Notes: generated from the letters alone by a model not told the origin. A stretch of DNA of 64,000 bases from Malurus cyaneus samueli (GCA_009741485.1 CM019237.1:49786050-49850049); one strand, 5' to 3'; shown: positions 34,702-49,863, numbered from the stretch's first letter. Numbers and translations: made by a program.

Positions 34702-37110
34702 GCAGCCCTTACTTAAATAAAAGGGATGGGGCATAAGGGGATACCCATGAGGAAGATTTAAGCATTTGTCTCTGGGTTGTGGTTGTGATTCCTGTTCCAT
34801 AACTTCTGAAAAGGATTTAAGACGGTCCCATATCCTGCTCTTCCCTGTAACACCTGGACTCCTGTAAATTTATATTCCTGTAAATGCATATTCCTGTGTG
34901 CAACAAGTCCTGATTTACATGAAGGCAAGAGAAGAATCCTTTCAAAAATGCCCATTAAAAATATAATCTTACTCAAAAATCTATATTAAAAGAAGTTCCC
35001 TTCAAAACAACTTTCTGGAAAACAGACAGGGTTTTACATTTGAAAAACAGATAGAATCGAGTCAAATCACCTTTTATAATATGGATTTTTCTGCAGTATG
35101 TTCGCTACATAAATGAAGTTCCTTTTTATTTTTTGTGGACTCCAAGTTAAGTATAAAGTATATACTATTTTACTTCAGGTGGACTAAATCTCTTCTGTTC
35201 TAATGTGCCAGTTTAAAATAACTCTAAGTATCATGCTCACAAATTTGCCTTTGAAATGTTCTCTTACTCTGTATACCCTTTTACAAGTATCTCTGGGGTC
35301 AAAACCCCTTTAATTCCAGTTCATTTTCTAAGAAGGCTGGACATTTGCAGAGTTGTTGAATAGATGAATAATAAAATCCAATTTAGAAAATTCCATAGCA
35401 CTGGGAAACTGCTTTATTAATTTCTCATTTTTACTGCATTCAGAGATAATATATATATACATACACATACTCTACATTTTATTTATGGATATTTTGAGGC
35501 AATGAAAATATTACTGTTTTCTAAAATCTCTCCACATTTTTAGGCCAAGGTCATTCCTGAAGCTGATCCACCAAAACACAACGAGGAAATCAATTTTATA
35601 TGAGAGATATGAGCGTCCCATTGCACAATGCTGATGAGGTTGCTGTGCTAACTCTTCAATCCTAATATCCAGTGTCATGGGCATGGAAATAAAATCCAGT
35701 TACAGCACAAGTTTCTTTGGCTGGTGTTAAAAGCAACCAGTATAAAACTGCAACTTGAAAAACTTTTAAACCTTTCTCAAATAAAGTGGATATAAACTGA
35801 CTCATTTTTTAAGTGCACCCCAGTTCACACCAGATGCAACAAGGAGAACAGCTGGTCCTGCAGCTCTGAAGTCTGAGCTGGAAACACTTCTTTATTCCTA
35901 CTCAAAATCATTAAGTTAAAAGAGAACATGGAAATAATCCATTAACAAAGGCAACCAGCAAGATAAAAGCCGGAATGGACTAAAGGGTTGTGAATACGAG
36001 AGAGTTTAGATTAAAGGCCAATGAAATATGGAACCCAGCCTCATATAGATTTACCTGGCTGAGCTTGTGAAATGTCAGTGTAATAGACAGTTGCTGGAAA
36101 GATAAGCAGGGCTATGATCTGAAGAGGAACCCTTAACAATGGGAACTTTGTTAGAAAAGTTTTCTATTGTCTCCATATATGTTAGCTGCCATTGTCTTCC
36201 TTTATTAAGAAAATCTTGTCTTGGATTCTGAGATTGCAAGAGCCTTGCCAGTTTAATCTGTTCTATTTAGTCTATATTTTAAACTACATTTAGAGCAAAA
36301 CAAATCTAAATATATCTTGTTTTTTAGCTGGAAAAAGCTTCATAAAAGGTCCCAGCTAAATCTTGCTGCTAGATACAATGAGGCATAGAAAATGAATGCA
36401 GTGGGCATTTCCAGATGGTGAATCAGTTTTTCAGTGATAGCCATCAGTGAAATCCCCATCGTACTTCAAAGGCTGCATGGAAAGCACTGGGTGTTTGTGT
36501 CAGGGAGAAGAGAGATATTAGATCTCGCTATTCCTAACCAAACCACTGGAGAAGAACAAAGGGTGCACTCGGAGTCAGCCCCAAACAAAGGCAGAAAACC
36601 TCTTCTTACAACAACAAATTTGTATTCAGTCTCTGCAGCAGGGTGTCAAGTGTCCTGGGCAAACCAGGGGTCTGTTCCCCAAAAACATGCATTTGTTTTG
36701 CCCCTTTGTTAAGGAATTGCTGGGAGGAGGCCTGTGCATTCCCCACACAGCATTTATTATGGCCCTAAAACAAAGCATCATTCTGCAGGATGGTGAACCA
36801 AAACCAGGAGCTGCTTGCCATTTCATTCAAAGCAAATAAAAATAGAGAAGATGGTTATTACAACATCCACTGTAAAACGTTAAAATAAAGAGGCTTTAGG
36901 CCTTCAGGTACTGATAAAATGTTTCATTGCATCACCATTCATTGCTGGAAGCAGATGAATAATGTTCAGGTATATAAACCTGATCAACCTGGAACTCAGT
37001 GTTCATTTTAACAAGGCAAGCCACTTAAGAAAATATACTTAGCATTTCCAGATATGTTACCTCTTCAGTCATGGTATCTACATACTCAAATATGGAATAA
37101 TATATACTAC

Positions 37111-37157
<47 letters not shown>

Positions 37158-39040
37158 GCATGATTCATGCAATATCTCAACACAGTAGCAATGTATGCAA
37201 TGTCACTGCATGCTGTTGCACAACTCTTTTTTAATAACAGTACTGGGATCATGTTTATTTAAATCAAGACAATTTTAAGTGATTTCATTCGATAACTTAA
37301 AATTATATTTATGTAAATTGCTCATTAGATTTTATTGTATTTTTTAACATAGTCTTTCATGAAGTGTGCCAGCCTCAGGAAAAAATCTGTTCAGATCTCA
37401 ATTTTCATATTTTGCAAGTGTTAAAACTTTAAATGTGAAATCTTCAGAATCTTGAAAGCTGGTTAACAACACTAAATAGCATTTAAAGTTAGTGAGTACT
37501 CTACTGCTTTTGAAAGTAAAATACTTTGAAATGTCAAGAACACAGAAAGAGCCTTACAAAAATCTAGCAACTAATTAGCATTTTTGGCCTCTCTCAGTTA
37601 GGCATGGATTTTTTTTTTATTATTTTGGTGTTTATTAATTTATTTATTATTTGACAACATAGTAGTCCCTGGACATCACCACAGAACAGGACATCTTCTG
37701 CCTTTCCTTTGACATTTCCTGCAGTTATCCAGTTTCATGATTTATTAGGTCCTTTGAAGCAGCAGGGACTGGAAAACTTGTGCTCAACTCCAGTCCTTAC
37801 CTCTGTATTTAACATGCCATATTTCCCTTCTTAGCAGGAAAAAAGTACTTGAAAGAACTTAGCAGGGAAAAAAGAGCTTTTCAGAAGCAGCTCTTTTGTC
37901 ACTCTGGCTGCTCTTACCAGCAAGGGGTTGTCTGGTCAGGGATAACATGACAGAAATAATCTGCAAAGAGGACACATCTTATTAAAGTTGTGGCCACCCA
38001 CTTTGCTCCCTTGGTCCATCTGGCATCCCACACACCCTGCCTGCCAATCCTTTATTGTGTTAACAGGAATAAATGAAAGCAAACGTGAAATGGCAGACAG
38101 AGAGTTTCCCTCTCACAAAAAGGAGCCATAAAAATTGATTTTTCAGAGGTGGAACAAAGAGAAGGTCCCCATTAATAAGTTAGCAATTGGTTTTTACGGG
38201 GACTGCAGTAAATTTGCAAATTTGCAAATTGAAATTCACTTTTCCCTTAAAAGTCATAGATTTATACTGAGTACTGATTGTCATTTGTGTTTTTTCTTGA
38301 AGCGGAAAAGGACATTTTTCTGCTGGTTTTTTTTTTTCCCTGATTATTTGAGCAAGTTACTTCTTGAAGTTTTTATGATTTGTGGCATCACATTACACAA
38401 ACATGAGTTATTATTGATGCACCACAGCTTTGAGCCTCTGCGAATGCTAAGTAGAAAGAAAATCCCCTTTTGATGTAGCAGTTGCTGAAAATTCCTCCTG
38501 AGGTCACTCATCTGAAGAACAGCTCTCTGTTCACAGCAAAGACAGATTTGTCAAGGGGTATTTTTAATGCCTTGGATAGTTTCTATGCAAATATTCAGTG
38601 GTGGATCCTGCAGAAACAAGTGCACCACTAAGTTTTCACGTGCTAGTATTGAGCAATCCAATGAGTGATCTGCAGCGATTGCAGAGACTTCTAGAGACTG
38701 GACACACTGAGCTCAGAACCATTTCCTTCTCACCTCACAGCAATATTACAAACTTCCAATAATTTTCACAATGAAGCTATGAAAAGCAGAACTTGTATCA
38801 GGTATCCACATCTGGGTTTTCTCAAAGTAATTGCATGTAAATGGGCTGGGGCAGAGTATTTAACTACAAAGCAGCACCCTATGCTTCAGAGGTGAGAGCA
38901 AACACTCAGCTTTGGTCCTTGAAACAATAATCAGTAGCAGTCTGTGTACCTCCAGGTGGAGGTTGAAAAGAAGGGATTTGAGGAATATGCCTGGTTTCCT
39001 GTACAACAGCACAATGCATATGTGTGCATAAATACCCATT
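34702..39040. other. Unique AT-rich noncoding DNA
   Basis: About 4.3 kb, including a CCTGTAAAT/TATATTCCTG local duplication near 34860-34895, short TA/CA repeats at 35449-35466, and the (TA)n at 37113. The segment at about 38207-38229 holds two overlapping TTTGCAAAT repeats. No gene seen. Confidence 0.5.
37113..37151. repeat. (TA)n microsatellite
   Basis: About 19 uninterrupted TA units. Confidence 0.95.
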
Positions 39041-39445
39041 TGGAAAGGCTGAGAGAGTTGGGATTGTTCACCTGGAGAAGAGAAGGCTTTGGGGTGACCT
39101 CACTGTGGCCTTGCAGTGCCTGAAGGGAGCCCCCAGGAAAGATGGAGAGAGACTCTTGACAAGGGATTGGAGTGACAGGACAAGGGGGAATCGCTTCACA
39201 CTGACGGTAGGATTAGATGGGGTATCAGGAAGAAATTGTTCCCTGTGAGGGTGGTGAGGCCCTGGCACAGGTTGCCCAGAGCAGCTGTGGCTGCCCCATC
39301 CCTGGCAGTGCTCCAGGCCAGGTTGAATGGGGCTCTGAGCAGCCTGGGACAGTGGAAGGTGTCCCTGCCCATGGCAGAGGGTGTTGGAAAGTGGATGGTT
39401 GTTAAGGTCCCTTCCCACCCAAACCCTTCTGTGATTCTATGATTT
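39041..39445 (+). mobile_element. CR1 LINE fragment with full 3' tail
   Basis: Runs from 'GAAAGGCTGAGAGAGTTGGG' through 'AAGAGAAGGCTTTGGGGTGA', 'GTGGTGAGGCCCTGGCACAG' and 'GGTGTCCCTGCCCATGGCAG' to the tail 'CTTCTGTGATTCTATGATTT'. The first 80-90 bp are almost identical to the copy at 369-847, which points to the same young subfamily. Confidence 0.96.
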
Positions 39446-42400
39446 GTACCAAAATCCCCGCACATCTCGAAGTCCATCAGCCTGGGAAGTCACACGAGCA
39501 GCCAGCCCAGGAAACTTGACATTCCACTTTTGAAGCAGTGAAGAAGAGAAATTAATTGTAGCTGTATGCTCTCACTTGTAAAACTGCACAGCTGAAGAGC
39601 CAAATCTGAATTCCAGGGGTATTGCAATGATTGGATAGATCCTGTCAGACTGACCTTGCACAAGGAGTCATCGAGGAGGGAGGAGAGGAAAAAGGACCTC
39701 CAGGATGAGGTGGAGCCTCTTGACTGTTTTTGGCCCTAAGGGCTGAGAAATGAAGGACTGTGGGTGGGTTCAGAGCACACAACCCCATGGCAATGGCAGC
39801 AAGAGGAGCTTTAATGAGAGAATCATTAAGTGCCTTTGACACCTATTAGTGAAATGATGATAAAAATAGTGTTAGGTTATGTGAAACTGCACAGAACAAT
39901 GTTGTTTATACTCAGGCAGTTGAAGCAACCAATGAACTGTGTGGTTTCAGCTGTTTGGTTTGTTTCAAGTGTGATGACACTTAAAATAGACTAAAATATA
40001 TTTGTGATACTCTGCATTTGACATCCTTGCAAGCCATAAACTCACCCTCCTATTTCTAACCTTCCCAAAGGGGCAGAACTGAACTTGCGGATTTAGGTAC
40101 CTTCCATTTTAGATGGCCAGTTTTGGAAATGACAAAAACCTCACAAGGTCACACAAGTCATTTTTGGTGGAGCTCAGATTAGACTCAGGATGATTTGATA
40201 CCTTACAGCACCTCAATTCAGCAACTGTTTCACCAGGAAATCTGTTTCAGCAGGATCAAGATGTAAAAACACAATTGTTTTGGAGCTTGGTTTTGGAGGT
40301 TTCTTTCTTGTTTGTTTGTTGGGGTTCTTTTTTCTCTGTTGAAATAATGTGGAGCTACCTTGCCTTCTATCAGGAGAGATTGTTTCATCTTAAAAATTGG
40401 TCGTGAAAATGAAATGAATCTTTAAGAAGTCGAAAAGGATTTTCACATTACACAAGATAAATTGGCTAATAGTTTTATTCTGAACCCGGATTATCCTTCT
40501 AACCTGTTTTCCTGAGAGTTCAGCTTCACCAGAATGCTAAATCATGGGATATAAATGTGCATATCAGATCTGAATAACATATCCAGTTAAAAAACAGAAA
40601 TAAACATTTTCTTTCTTAAAGCATTTTATGCATTTTTTCTAAATAAAAACCATCCTCTTAATATACTGTTAGACTAACGAGTTTGGGATTTGCTTTTTTT
40701 GTTTTGTTTTGGGTTTGTTTTTTAAAGAAAAATATTGTGAAGGCTACTAATACATGCGCGACCTCAAAAGAATATTTTCTTTAATTAGAAAATGCTCCTA
40801 GCTAGAAATGTCAAGCCCTAGTTTCAAATAAGGAATGCCTAGTTAAACAAACCAAAGAGGAAAATCTCTTAATCCATAACTTTAATCATAACAGATACTT
40901 TACATAACCAAAAATGTACTTAAATCAAATTGCCATCCAATTCAAGGAATAGAGAATAATTTACTTGAAGTGAACCTGTAAAGACTGTTGTGTTTTAGCC
41001 CAAGGAGTCCTTGCTATGAAGAAAAGCAGCACATATATACAAGCAAAAAATTTGCTTTCATGTCTTCCAGTAAACCCCAAATTGATTTAAATAATAATAA
41101 TAAAAAGCTGAACTGGGAATTAATGAGATAACTGACACACATAATTCAATGTCCTGTCATCACAAAGGGTCCTAAATTTTCTGACTAGTTTGGGCTGTCC
41201 AAGCTCAGTGTGGTTTATTTGCTGTTAAGAGATGTTACTCCCTATCTGTAATGAGAACAAGCAACTTCAATTGAGAATTGCTGGGTCAATGACAAAGAAC
41301 ATTCTGCGCTGTAAGGCTTTTACAGCCAAATGGGAGCTCTGGTTTAGAGAGAAGGAACATCACCCAGGCAGACTCTTGAAACTGAAATCTTTGGGCATGA
41401 TAAGACAATTCCTTCCCAGAATCCCACGAGAGTCTGAGACAACGTGAGGACAGGTTGTGGTAGGTGACTTTGAGAAAACACTGCTATTATTAATATAGGA
41501 TAATAAATAGTTTTGCTGGGAAAGGTGTAGGGTTACATGAAAACAGGGAACAGCTGAATAGTATTAAATCAACAAAGCCAGCCTTGTGACTCTGTCGGCC
41601 CTAATATTTGTGAACTTGTGTATCCTGGAGAAAACCTGGCATGCTCTTCCCTTGCCTCGCCTTGATTGGAACCCAGGCACCGCCCCCATGCCGACCCCAT
41701 CCACTTCCACCCCCTCAGCACAAGGTTACAGTGGCAAAAATGTGTTTCATTGACAGGCAGGCCAAGGATCATGTTCCTTTTCACCCTCGGACTGCACTGT
41801 GACCTCCAAGGGCTTATTTAGATCTGTCCTTGGCTGTTCTCAGCCCCAAGAGAAATTTCTCTGGCCCCCTATGAACCTTTAGCTCTTCTTTTCACATAAA
41901 AATTATAGCACACAGCCTGTTCTATAAATAGCTAAGAGATTACAGACAAATTAATGGCAAATATCTGCTGGAGAAAAAACAAGCATGATCAAATCCAGTG
42001 TTTTTCCTTTAAGGTGCAACATGGAATTTTAGTAAATAAGCAGAAGTAGTAGACACTAAATACCTCTCTGAGTGTGACAAGACTTCAAATATGCTTTCCC
42101 TGATAAGTTAATTCTGATTTATTAATTATGTCTATGTCTTAATAGGCATTGACAGAAGTGAGTATAATTGACTGTCCACAGTTAGGCTACTTTTAATTTT
42201 AATTGGCTCACCACTGGGACTTCCATGGGCCTTGGGGCTGCATTGACCTGAGCTCCTCTCAGAACTTTTCCTGGGGTCTTGCGGGAAGATCCTTCTACCC
42301 CTCCAACTCCAGAGAGGAAAGGAGAGTGATTTAACCCCTGTACCCCTTGCCAAGCTTTGAGCTCTCTACATCAAGCAATAGAAGCATTTTGGGCTTCTAC

Positions 42401-44880
42401 CTTTCACCTCACCTTACATGAGAAGCTCCGCTCCTAAGACACAGCCACAGTCACATGAGGCATTTTAAGTGCATGATCACCAACTGGGTTAAAGAAAAAT
42501 CTGTGTCACTTCCCTGCCTGTAGCATTTTGTTGGACATGAGCCCCCCTCGGGTAAGAGCCAGTATGTTGCAAGGCTTTAGTGGTGCCTGTATATGAAGAA
42601 TTACACCAAGAATGAAAAGGATAGAAACCAAAAAATACACCCACTGTGAATCACTTTGATATTCCTTCATTCTGGATCATTCAAAAAGTAATCCTTAGTG
42701 TTATTTCTCACAGGGGTACTAAAAATCACTTTAGAACAGAGGGAAAACACAATTAGTTTTGCAATAGACTTTCTGAAGCACAAAGTGAATCTTGGCGTCA
42801 TTGAAACATCTCACCAGAGGAGTGAACATTCCTGAGGACATTATTTCACCTAAACTACCCAGAAGGCATTTCAGAGCTTACTTTCTTAAATACACACTGG
42901 AAGAAGGTTTCTTTGTTTGGAGTTTGGGAGAGGGGAGATCGTGCTCTTTTTTTCCCCTTTACATATTAAATATTTCTTTTGCTGTAATTCAAACACACAA
43001 CATCTGAAAAAAAGATTCAGAGTTCATCAGTGAGACACTGTCATCTCCCACCTTTTCCAGATTTGTTTGGATTTATGAGTGAGGCATTGTCTAGTCAGGA
43101 AGCTGCAGATACCAATATCAGTTTTAAAACTGATACAGCAAAATCTTGGACTCGTGCTTGAGTAGGAAGCAGCTGCACTGTGTCAAGATGTCACTGACCT
43201 TTGTTATTTGTTAGCAGTGTCCTGGCCAAGTCCCTGCCTTCGCAGAGGTGTCTGGGGAATGGCATGTGGGAGTGTTTCTCACATACTTCAGGGTAACTTC
43301 CAGTACTTTCACTTCCCTACAAGATGCACACAAAGAGGCAGAATTTCCCTGCAGCGTCTGAGAAGAGCAAGTGCCTTCTGACCAATGCATGTGGTGGGGA
43401 AATCTTTCACAGAAGGGGCAAGAGCACCATAAAGCACTGCAGCTGACTGTGAAATGTTCATCTCGAGAAGCCTCAGAAAAACCAAAAAAAAACAAACCAA
43501 TAAAAACAACCAAAACAACAAAGCTTTATTTCAGCACTTTGAAGGTGCAACCTTAGATAAATCATTGTTAACTTCAGATAAAATAAAACAAAGGCCATTA
43601 AACTGGGACAGAATAAGACTAGCATTCATTTAATCATATTGATCTTGAACTTATTTCACCAGTTCTGTTTAAATCAGCATCACACAAAACAGGTCCAAAG
43701 TGCTGTGAATTTACAGGTAAAAAGGTAGAAAAAGAAGTGCCCATTTCTCATAAAGAGCGTATTGTTGGGCCTCATCTGCACATAATCCCATAGCAGGTCA
43801 ACTGAAAGGGTGTCTTAAAATTAATTTCTTAGCTGTAGTATATTAATTTTGTGGTATTGTATCCATAAATCTATGACCTGCATCTCATTTATTCTAATGT
43901 GGGTTTTTTGTACTACTTGGCAATAAAAAGCAGTCTTGAAACAGGAAACAAGCACAATTGAGGTCAGTGGGATACCTCATGTGCTTACAGCACTTCAGCA
44001 CCTTTGAGAGAGGGATAAAAGTGCAAAGTGACACAGAGCAGAGCACCACTGTGCTACACTCCATGTCCACACATGAGGGTCTGGCCTGCTGGGGCTCAAA
44101 GGAGAAGAAAAGAGAATGGCTACAGTAGAAATGGAGAGAACCAGGAAATTGTTCCAGGCTAGAAGCTGTTCTCTCTGTTTAATCCAGCTAAGTAACAACT
44201 CCTGGAAAAGGGGATGGAGGATGTGACAAAGCATAATATACGGCATGTGACTACTTCTACATTTGAAAGGCAGGCCAGAGAAGGGTTGTGCTCACCTTTT
44301 TGCACTAAATCCCGCATCTCAAGCATCTTTAGGTAGGCTTAAACACTTTCCTGTGGAGCTCAGAAAAGAGGAAAAGATAAGCACCCCATGGCACTGTGCT
44401 ACTCTCTGTAGCAAAATTTGATTTCTCCAGTCCCAGCTTTGAGGATGGGCCTTGAGCACCTGTGATTCAATGTCTGTACTGTTGTAGAACGTTAAGGGTA
44501 AAAATACATTATGAGTAGGAGCAGTTTGGGGACATTCAATGGTAAAATGTCTTCAGCCAGAGCTACAAACGTACCTGCACTCTCATGCCCTGGGTAATGG
44601 GCAGACTGTCAAAAGGTTATAAATTTGAAATTAAAAAACCATGTTGTTACAAGACAGAGTTTGAAAAGATCTGTGCTAAACTCTGTGATCAAGCAACACA
44701 CCAGGATATTTACATCTCCTCAGAGCAGACCGAAAAAGGAAACGTAATTTTCACCAGCATTTCTGACCCATCTATTTTTTCCCACCGCCTCCTGTGTACT
44801 GTAACAATGCATTTGGGAAAGTAGGTGTTCATCCCATATCTCCTGATCAAATTTTGTTTACTCTCTTCTTTCCCAGACTT
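39446..44880. other. Unique AT-rich noncoding DNA
   Basis: About 5.4 kb with T-rich and A-rich short runs (40690-40730, 43484-43520). No gene, RNA gene or repeat family recognised. Confidence 0.5.
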
Positions 44881-47030
44881 CAGATGAGTAATGGAGATGC
44901 CTTCAGCAGCCACGAAAAGCCAAGCGGGGGTGGTAACGGAGGCACCAGGGAAAGGACACGCCGGGGTGGCAGCCGTGCCCTCCAGGCCAGCAGCACATCC
45001 CAGCCTTACCTTTCATGGAGCTCAGTGCTCCATCTCTACCTTAGGAAGGAAATTCATTAGAGCTGGGATGGCCCAATCCCACTGGGGCACACCCAGGTCA
45101 GCTGCTGCTAAATCAGGTCTGAAGAGGAGCCAGTCAAAGGCAGGGGGAGGGAAAGAAGCACATCTTGGATCCTTGGGAAAAGGGAGCAGAGTGTGCCCTC
45201 TACGGCTCAGCCACAGGGGACAATTCAAGTGCACAGTGCCCAGCTTGCCTTCACTGAAGTTGCAGAATGGCAGAGGCCAATTCCATCCACCTGCAGCCTG
45301 CTGGGCTTTCATGGCCTTCATTAGTGCATTAAACAGGATGGTTGAACCCCTTTCTTCAACATCTCCCTCTCTGCAATTCCTCTTCTACACCTTAATCCCA
45401 TTTCTATCCAGGCTGCTGGATCAGCAGATAAAATGCCCTTGACTGAGCCCTTAGCTGGAGACATCAACATAATGTAAAAGCTTCTTTTTTGACTGATTAG
45501 GTGACTTCAATCACATAAAACCAGTTTAAAAATTTCAGAATAAAAGTTATCAACAGCACACAGTGGGGCCCTGATGTAGTACTTTGTAGTATCAGGAGCC
45601 TCAAGGAAGGATCATTAAAGAGTGAAAAGTGATTGGAGATACCTGAAAAGGAAATGCTCTTTTCTTTCTGAAATGGATGATCCCAGCAGCACTGAACGAA
45701 GACATTCACTGCTAGAGATGGAAAAAATTATTTTGTACCATATTAAGCAAATAAATGACTTATTCTTAATGTGAGAAAAGCTCAAGAATTTAAGAGGGTT
45801 TTGCATTCAGCTGTTGAAAAAAGTAATGCTGGTAATGTAAAATAACTTGCAGTAGTGAGAAACAATCTATGTTCTAAATGGGGCTCAGAATGTGGGCATT
45901 GAATTAATAAATATTAGTGAACATCCTTCTGGATTGACTAGTAATTCAGGAAAGGCAATTTCAGCCAATTTAAAAAGCCATGACATTTCAAAAGGTGAAT
46001 GTATGTCCTGCATCAAAAAATCCACAGAAAATTTTTGGTTTCTTGTACTGATTCATCTTTGAAGCATTTAATTTAACTGACTGTTACATTCCAACTTTAT
46101 TAGGAACACAGTAATGCTTTAAATAACATTTTAGAATTTGTACTCTGCTTGTGTGAAAAATATTCAATAATTGAGGTGCATTTACTTAACATACTGTCAA
46201 AGCCACAATTTGCAGAGGAGAAAGACTATGTGTTCACATATGTTTTACTCTCCTTTACTTTGTGTGAATTTTGTATGACTAGGAAGCTAAATTAGGACTT
46301 TGTTTCTTGGTTAGCAAATTGGTAAGAGTGACTATCCCTGTACTGCCTAAAGCTGCAAGTGATTAATTCTCTAATTCATTGCCTGGTAAAAGAGGGGTTG
46401 TGACAGTTCCCAAAACACATCTATGTCTATTTTAGGAGTAATGAAAGTGTTTAGGAGGAATGTATGGAGATGTAAAACATCCATAAGAGTGGCAGCACTG
46501 ACTGGACCATCAGCCACAACCCAGAACGTGTCAAAAGCCTCAAATGTGAGAGTGTGGGTGAGGGAAAATGACCGTGCTGGTATCGAGTGGTGCCCAGAGC
46601 TGGAGGCTGAGGCAGCTTCCGTAAGTTCAACTCCTGTTTATCCCACTCCTTGTTTATTTTGGGAACCTGCATGGTCTGTGGCTGCAAGAGAGGATGTTAA
46701 AAAGGAGCTGCCAGGCTTGGGGTGGTTTTCCCAGATGGCCCATGAGGAGGACAAGCAGGATAACAAAGGGAAAGGGGAGAGCTGCAGGGATCTACACCTC
46801 CTGCTCCACTGGGCACACCTTGGGCAGAGGTGCTGCAGGGCAGGACCAGTCACAGTCCCTGCCTTGAAGGCTCAGCTGAAGGCAGAAGACGGCGCCCTTC
46901 TTTTCCAGGTAATGGAGGCACCAGCAAAGAGCGATTCCTGCTTTTTGAGCTTGGAAAGAGAAGATGAAGCAGTGACTCAACCAGCCTGGGCACTCCAAAA
47001 GATGCCATCAGCACAAGGTGAGTCATGAAC
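44881..47030. other. Noncoding DNA with two longer chance-like frames
   Basis: Plus-strand frames at 44891-45442 (183 codons) and 46423-47028 (201 codons) lie in GC-richer patches. Overlapping frames of similar length occur on the opposite strand, and no domain, signal peptide or repeat is visible, so I do not call genes here. Confidence 0.4.
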
Positions 47031-49496
47031 AGGTGATGTCTGACAAACCCCAAACATCCAAAGACTGCAAATCAAGGAATGAACTTTACCCCCATTCCCC
47101 CATTTAAGGAACTATTTGTATCTTTTTTCCTGTTTTCCTCCAGGTTGGACTATCCCCTGCTACCGTTCCCTCTGATGTTTTTGAAGTTCTAAGCATGTGT
47201 TCGAGCACACACAGACGAGCTCTTATGAAAAAGACATTTGTCACCATTTCCTAAACTTGTAAGTTATGCAATTCCTGCTTTCAAAATTGCCAGGCATCTG
47301 GCAGGGGAAAGATCTGGCAAAGGCCGTGCTGTACTCTACAGGAGAAGTGAAATCACCTAAATACTACAGGATCAAAAACCAAGTAAATTGAGAGAGATCA
47401 CATCAACCATATCGCATTCAACATACAGAGATCCAGGATCTAAATTTGCTTCAAGTGCTCTTGGGTAAACAAGTGTGGGTTTGCTGTTGAACATATTTCA
47501 TTAATTCAATCAATCATTTTGCTAAAAATGTCCCAGTGGAAGGTTTAACATTAAATGGAAAAGTGTCTAGGGGTTAGTGTTTTGCAGATTTCTCTTCTGT
47601 TATGAATGCTGTTACTTTCATTACATGATTATATTCATTTGATGTCTTAGCTAATGGGCAGATCTTTCAATTTCCCACTTAATTCATTGATTTTCAGGAA
47701 ACTGCAATTGTGACTATTCCTTGCTCAAATTCATGATCAGAATATCCAAACTTTGTGAAACATTTGTCTGATTTTAACTGATTTTATAGATTAAGATGTA
47801 ATTGAAAAAATAATAATTACTTTCAGAGATGTTTTTCACCATTTTGAATTGTCTTCGACTCCTAGAGAAAGATCAGCAGAACCAGAGAGGCTGAGAATCA
47901 CACTTAGTTCAAAGCTCTTGCCCCTCACAAGATCAGTCTCAAGTACCTGCAGAGCTGTTCTGAGTTCCATCATCCACTAGCATTGCTGAGCCCTCTTACT
48001 AGTTGAGTTGAAAGCAGCTTTTCTGAAAACTTCCAGGGAACTTTAGCACAAATCCTGTTCATTTTGCCATAAAAAATGAAGTGTAGAATATGTAAGTGTA
48101 AAATAAGTACATTTGTTTCATCCTCTTAACAAAATTATGGGGAGAGGAAAGTTCTTTTGATGAGTAAATGGGACTACAAGACACACAAAGTTCACTCACT
48201 ATTTGTAAGGGGGGGAGGTTCTTTGTTTAACAAAAATGTGGCTGTAACTGTGTTTGAGCTGTTTGAGCTTCGGCTGAATTAATTATTTTTTTAATAATTC
48301 CAGAAAACAAAACTACAAACTAAGACCCCTTTTTGTACCAGATAAAGCTGTGCCACTGTACTCAGTTCTGTGAGCCAATCCAAAGCTGCTCTGAGGTCTC
48401 CACACAACCCTCTATGACCTTGCTACCCAAATGTGGGCAGCACTAAACACCTGCAAGACATCAATGTCAGACTGATTTGTATAGAAGCTTAGAAATCTCC
48501 ACATTGCCTCTATTTCTCCAGGAAAAAGTTTATTTAAAAATTTAAAATTCTAATCCAAGGGTTTACTGAGAGGACAATATGTTCTGACTTGCTAACACTG
48601 ATAGGATAGATTGAACTTTTACTCTTCTTCAAGGAGTTATCTCTGTGTCCAGGATGAGCCAGAATAATCTTTAAACAGAATTTCCTAAGTCAATGAAGCT
48701 AACACAGTCACAGCATAACAGCTGGCATTGAGCTTTCCCTTTCTCTCCAATTTCTCTCTGCCTATTTTTGTCCAAAATTATCAGAAGAATGAAAGAAGAT
48801 ACCAGGAGAAAGATAGGCATCCTGTCTTATCAAAGCAGAAGTGAGATTATTGTCATGAGATCACAAATGAGAAACTGAGGTAGTGAAAATTGAAAAAAAA
48901 AGAAGGTAAAATTCAGGGTTTGTAGCAAATATTGGTTTATTTTATTTTGTTCCCTTGATCCCAGTAATATTTATCTGAAGTATCATATTGTTTCTATTCC
49001 TTGTTTCAAATAAAGTTACTTATTTGAATCCAGAAAGCACTACTCAGGAATGAAGGTGAAATATGATTTAATGCTTGACTCTAATGCTAGAATTTTGTTC
49101 TTTCACAGACTGCAAAATAAAAGTCCCAGCTAAAGGGATCAAAAGAAATGAGAAAAATGAAGCAGCTGGTAAAAGAGGACAAAGTGTCTGCATCAAGTGT
49201 CAAAGGCCATGGCCTTCAGGAGACAAAACAAGTATTTAAATGAGAATTTAAAGCTGGAGAGCACAGAGCACTAAAGCAATATGTTTTAAAAGCTATCACA
49301 TTAAACAAACCATATCTGTCATGTTACACATTAAAATGTTTTGCAAAATTAACAGTTGGGCAATGGGCATAGAAGGTACTGATTAATAATTTCTATCTGT
49401 ACTTTACTTGTCCTTTTTTATCAGCCTGTACAAATGCTGAATGTCAATGACCTTTATCACAGGCTGGGAAAAAAAAAGAGAAAATGAAAACTTATT

Positions 49497-49575
49497 CAAA
49501 AAACCAAAAATTATCAAAGTAAAAAAAACCAAAAAAAAAAAAAAAGGGAAAAAAAAAAATAAAAGAATATACTAT
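49497..49575. repeat. A-rich low-complexity tract
   Basis: Runs of 8 to 15 A separated by CC, GGG or T. It gives a lysine-rich frame on the plus strand and a Phe-rich frame on the minus strand, both meaningless. Confidence 0.9.
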
Positions 49576-49863
49576 AATAAAATTAAAGAAAGAAAATTTA
49601 ATGGATATAAAGATAAAACTAAGGTGAATCTGTTTGGTTTTTTTATCTTGGTATAGCTGAATTGTTAATTTAGACACCAAGATAGATGATAATTTCCTCA
49701 GCAGTGAGGTCTGAGTTCCCACAATTTTCCCACACATCGTCATCATGCCAGCATCAGACTTTTGCAATTTCCTCTTGTGTTTGACACATTGCAGCCTGGA
49801 TATATGAGCTAGAATGCCACTTACATTTCTTACATATGGAAAAGAACATTCCAAATGTCAGGG

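Noticed and set aside
41020..41070. U6 snRNA-like start 'GCAGCACATATATAC'
   Set aside because: Similarity stops after about 15 bases and the rest of U6 is absent.
44891..45442. 183-codon plus-strand frame
   Set aside because: It has no recognisable domain and overlaps an equally open minus-strand frame.
46423..47028. 201-codon plus-strand frame
   Set aside because: No domain, signal peptide or repeat is visible, and similar-length frames exist on the other strand. It is most likely chance in a GC-richer patch.
49492..49854. 120-codon minus-strand frame rich in Phe
   Set aside because: It is a translation of the A-rich tract at 49497-49575.
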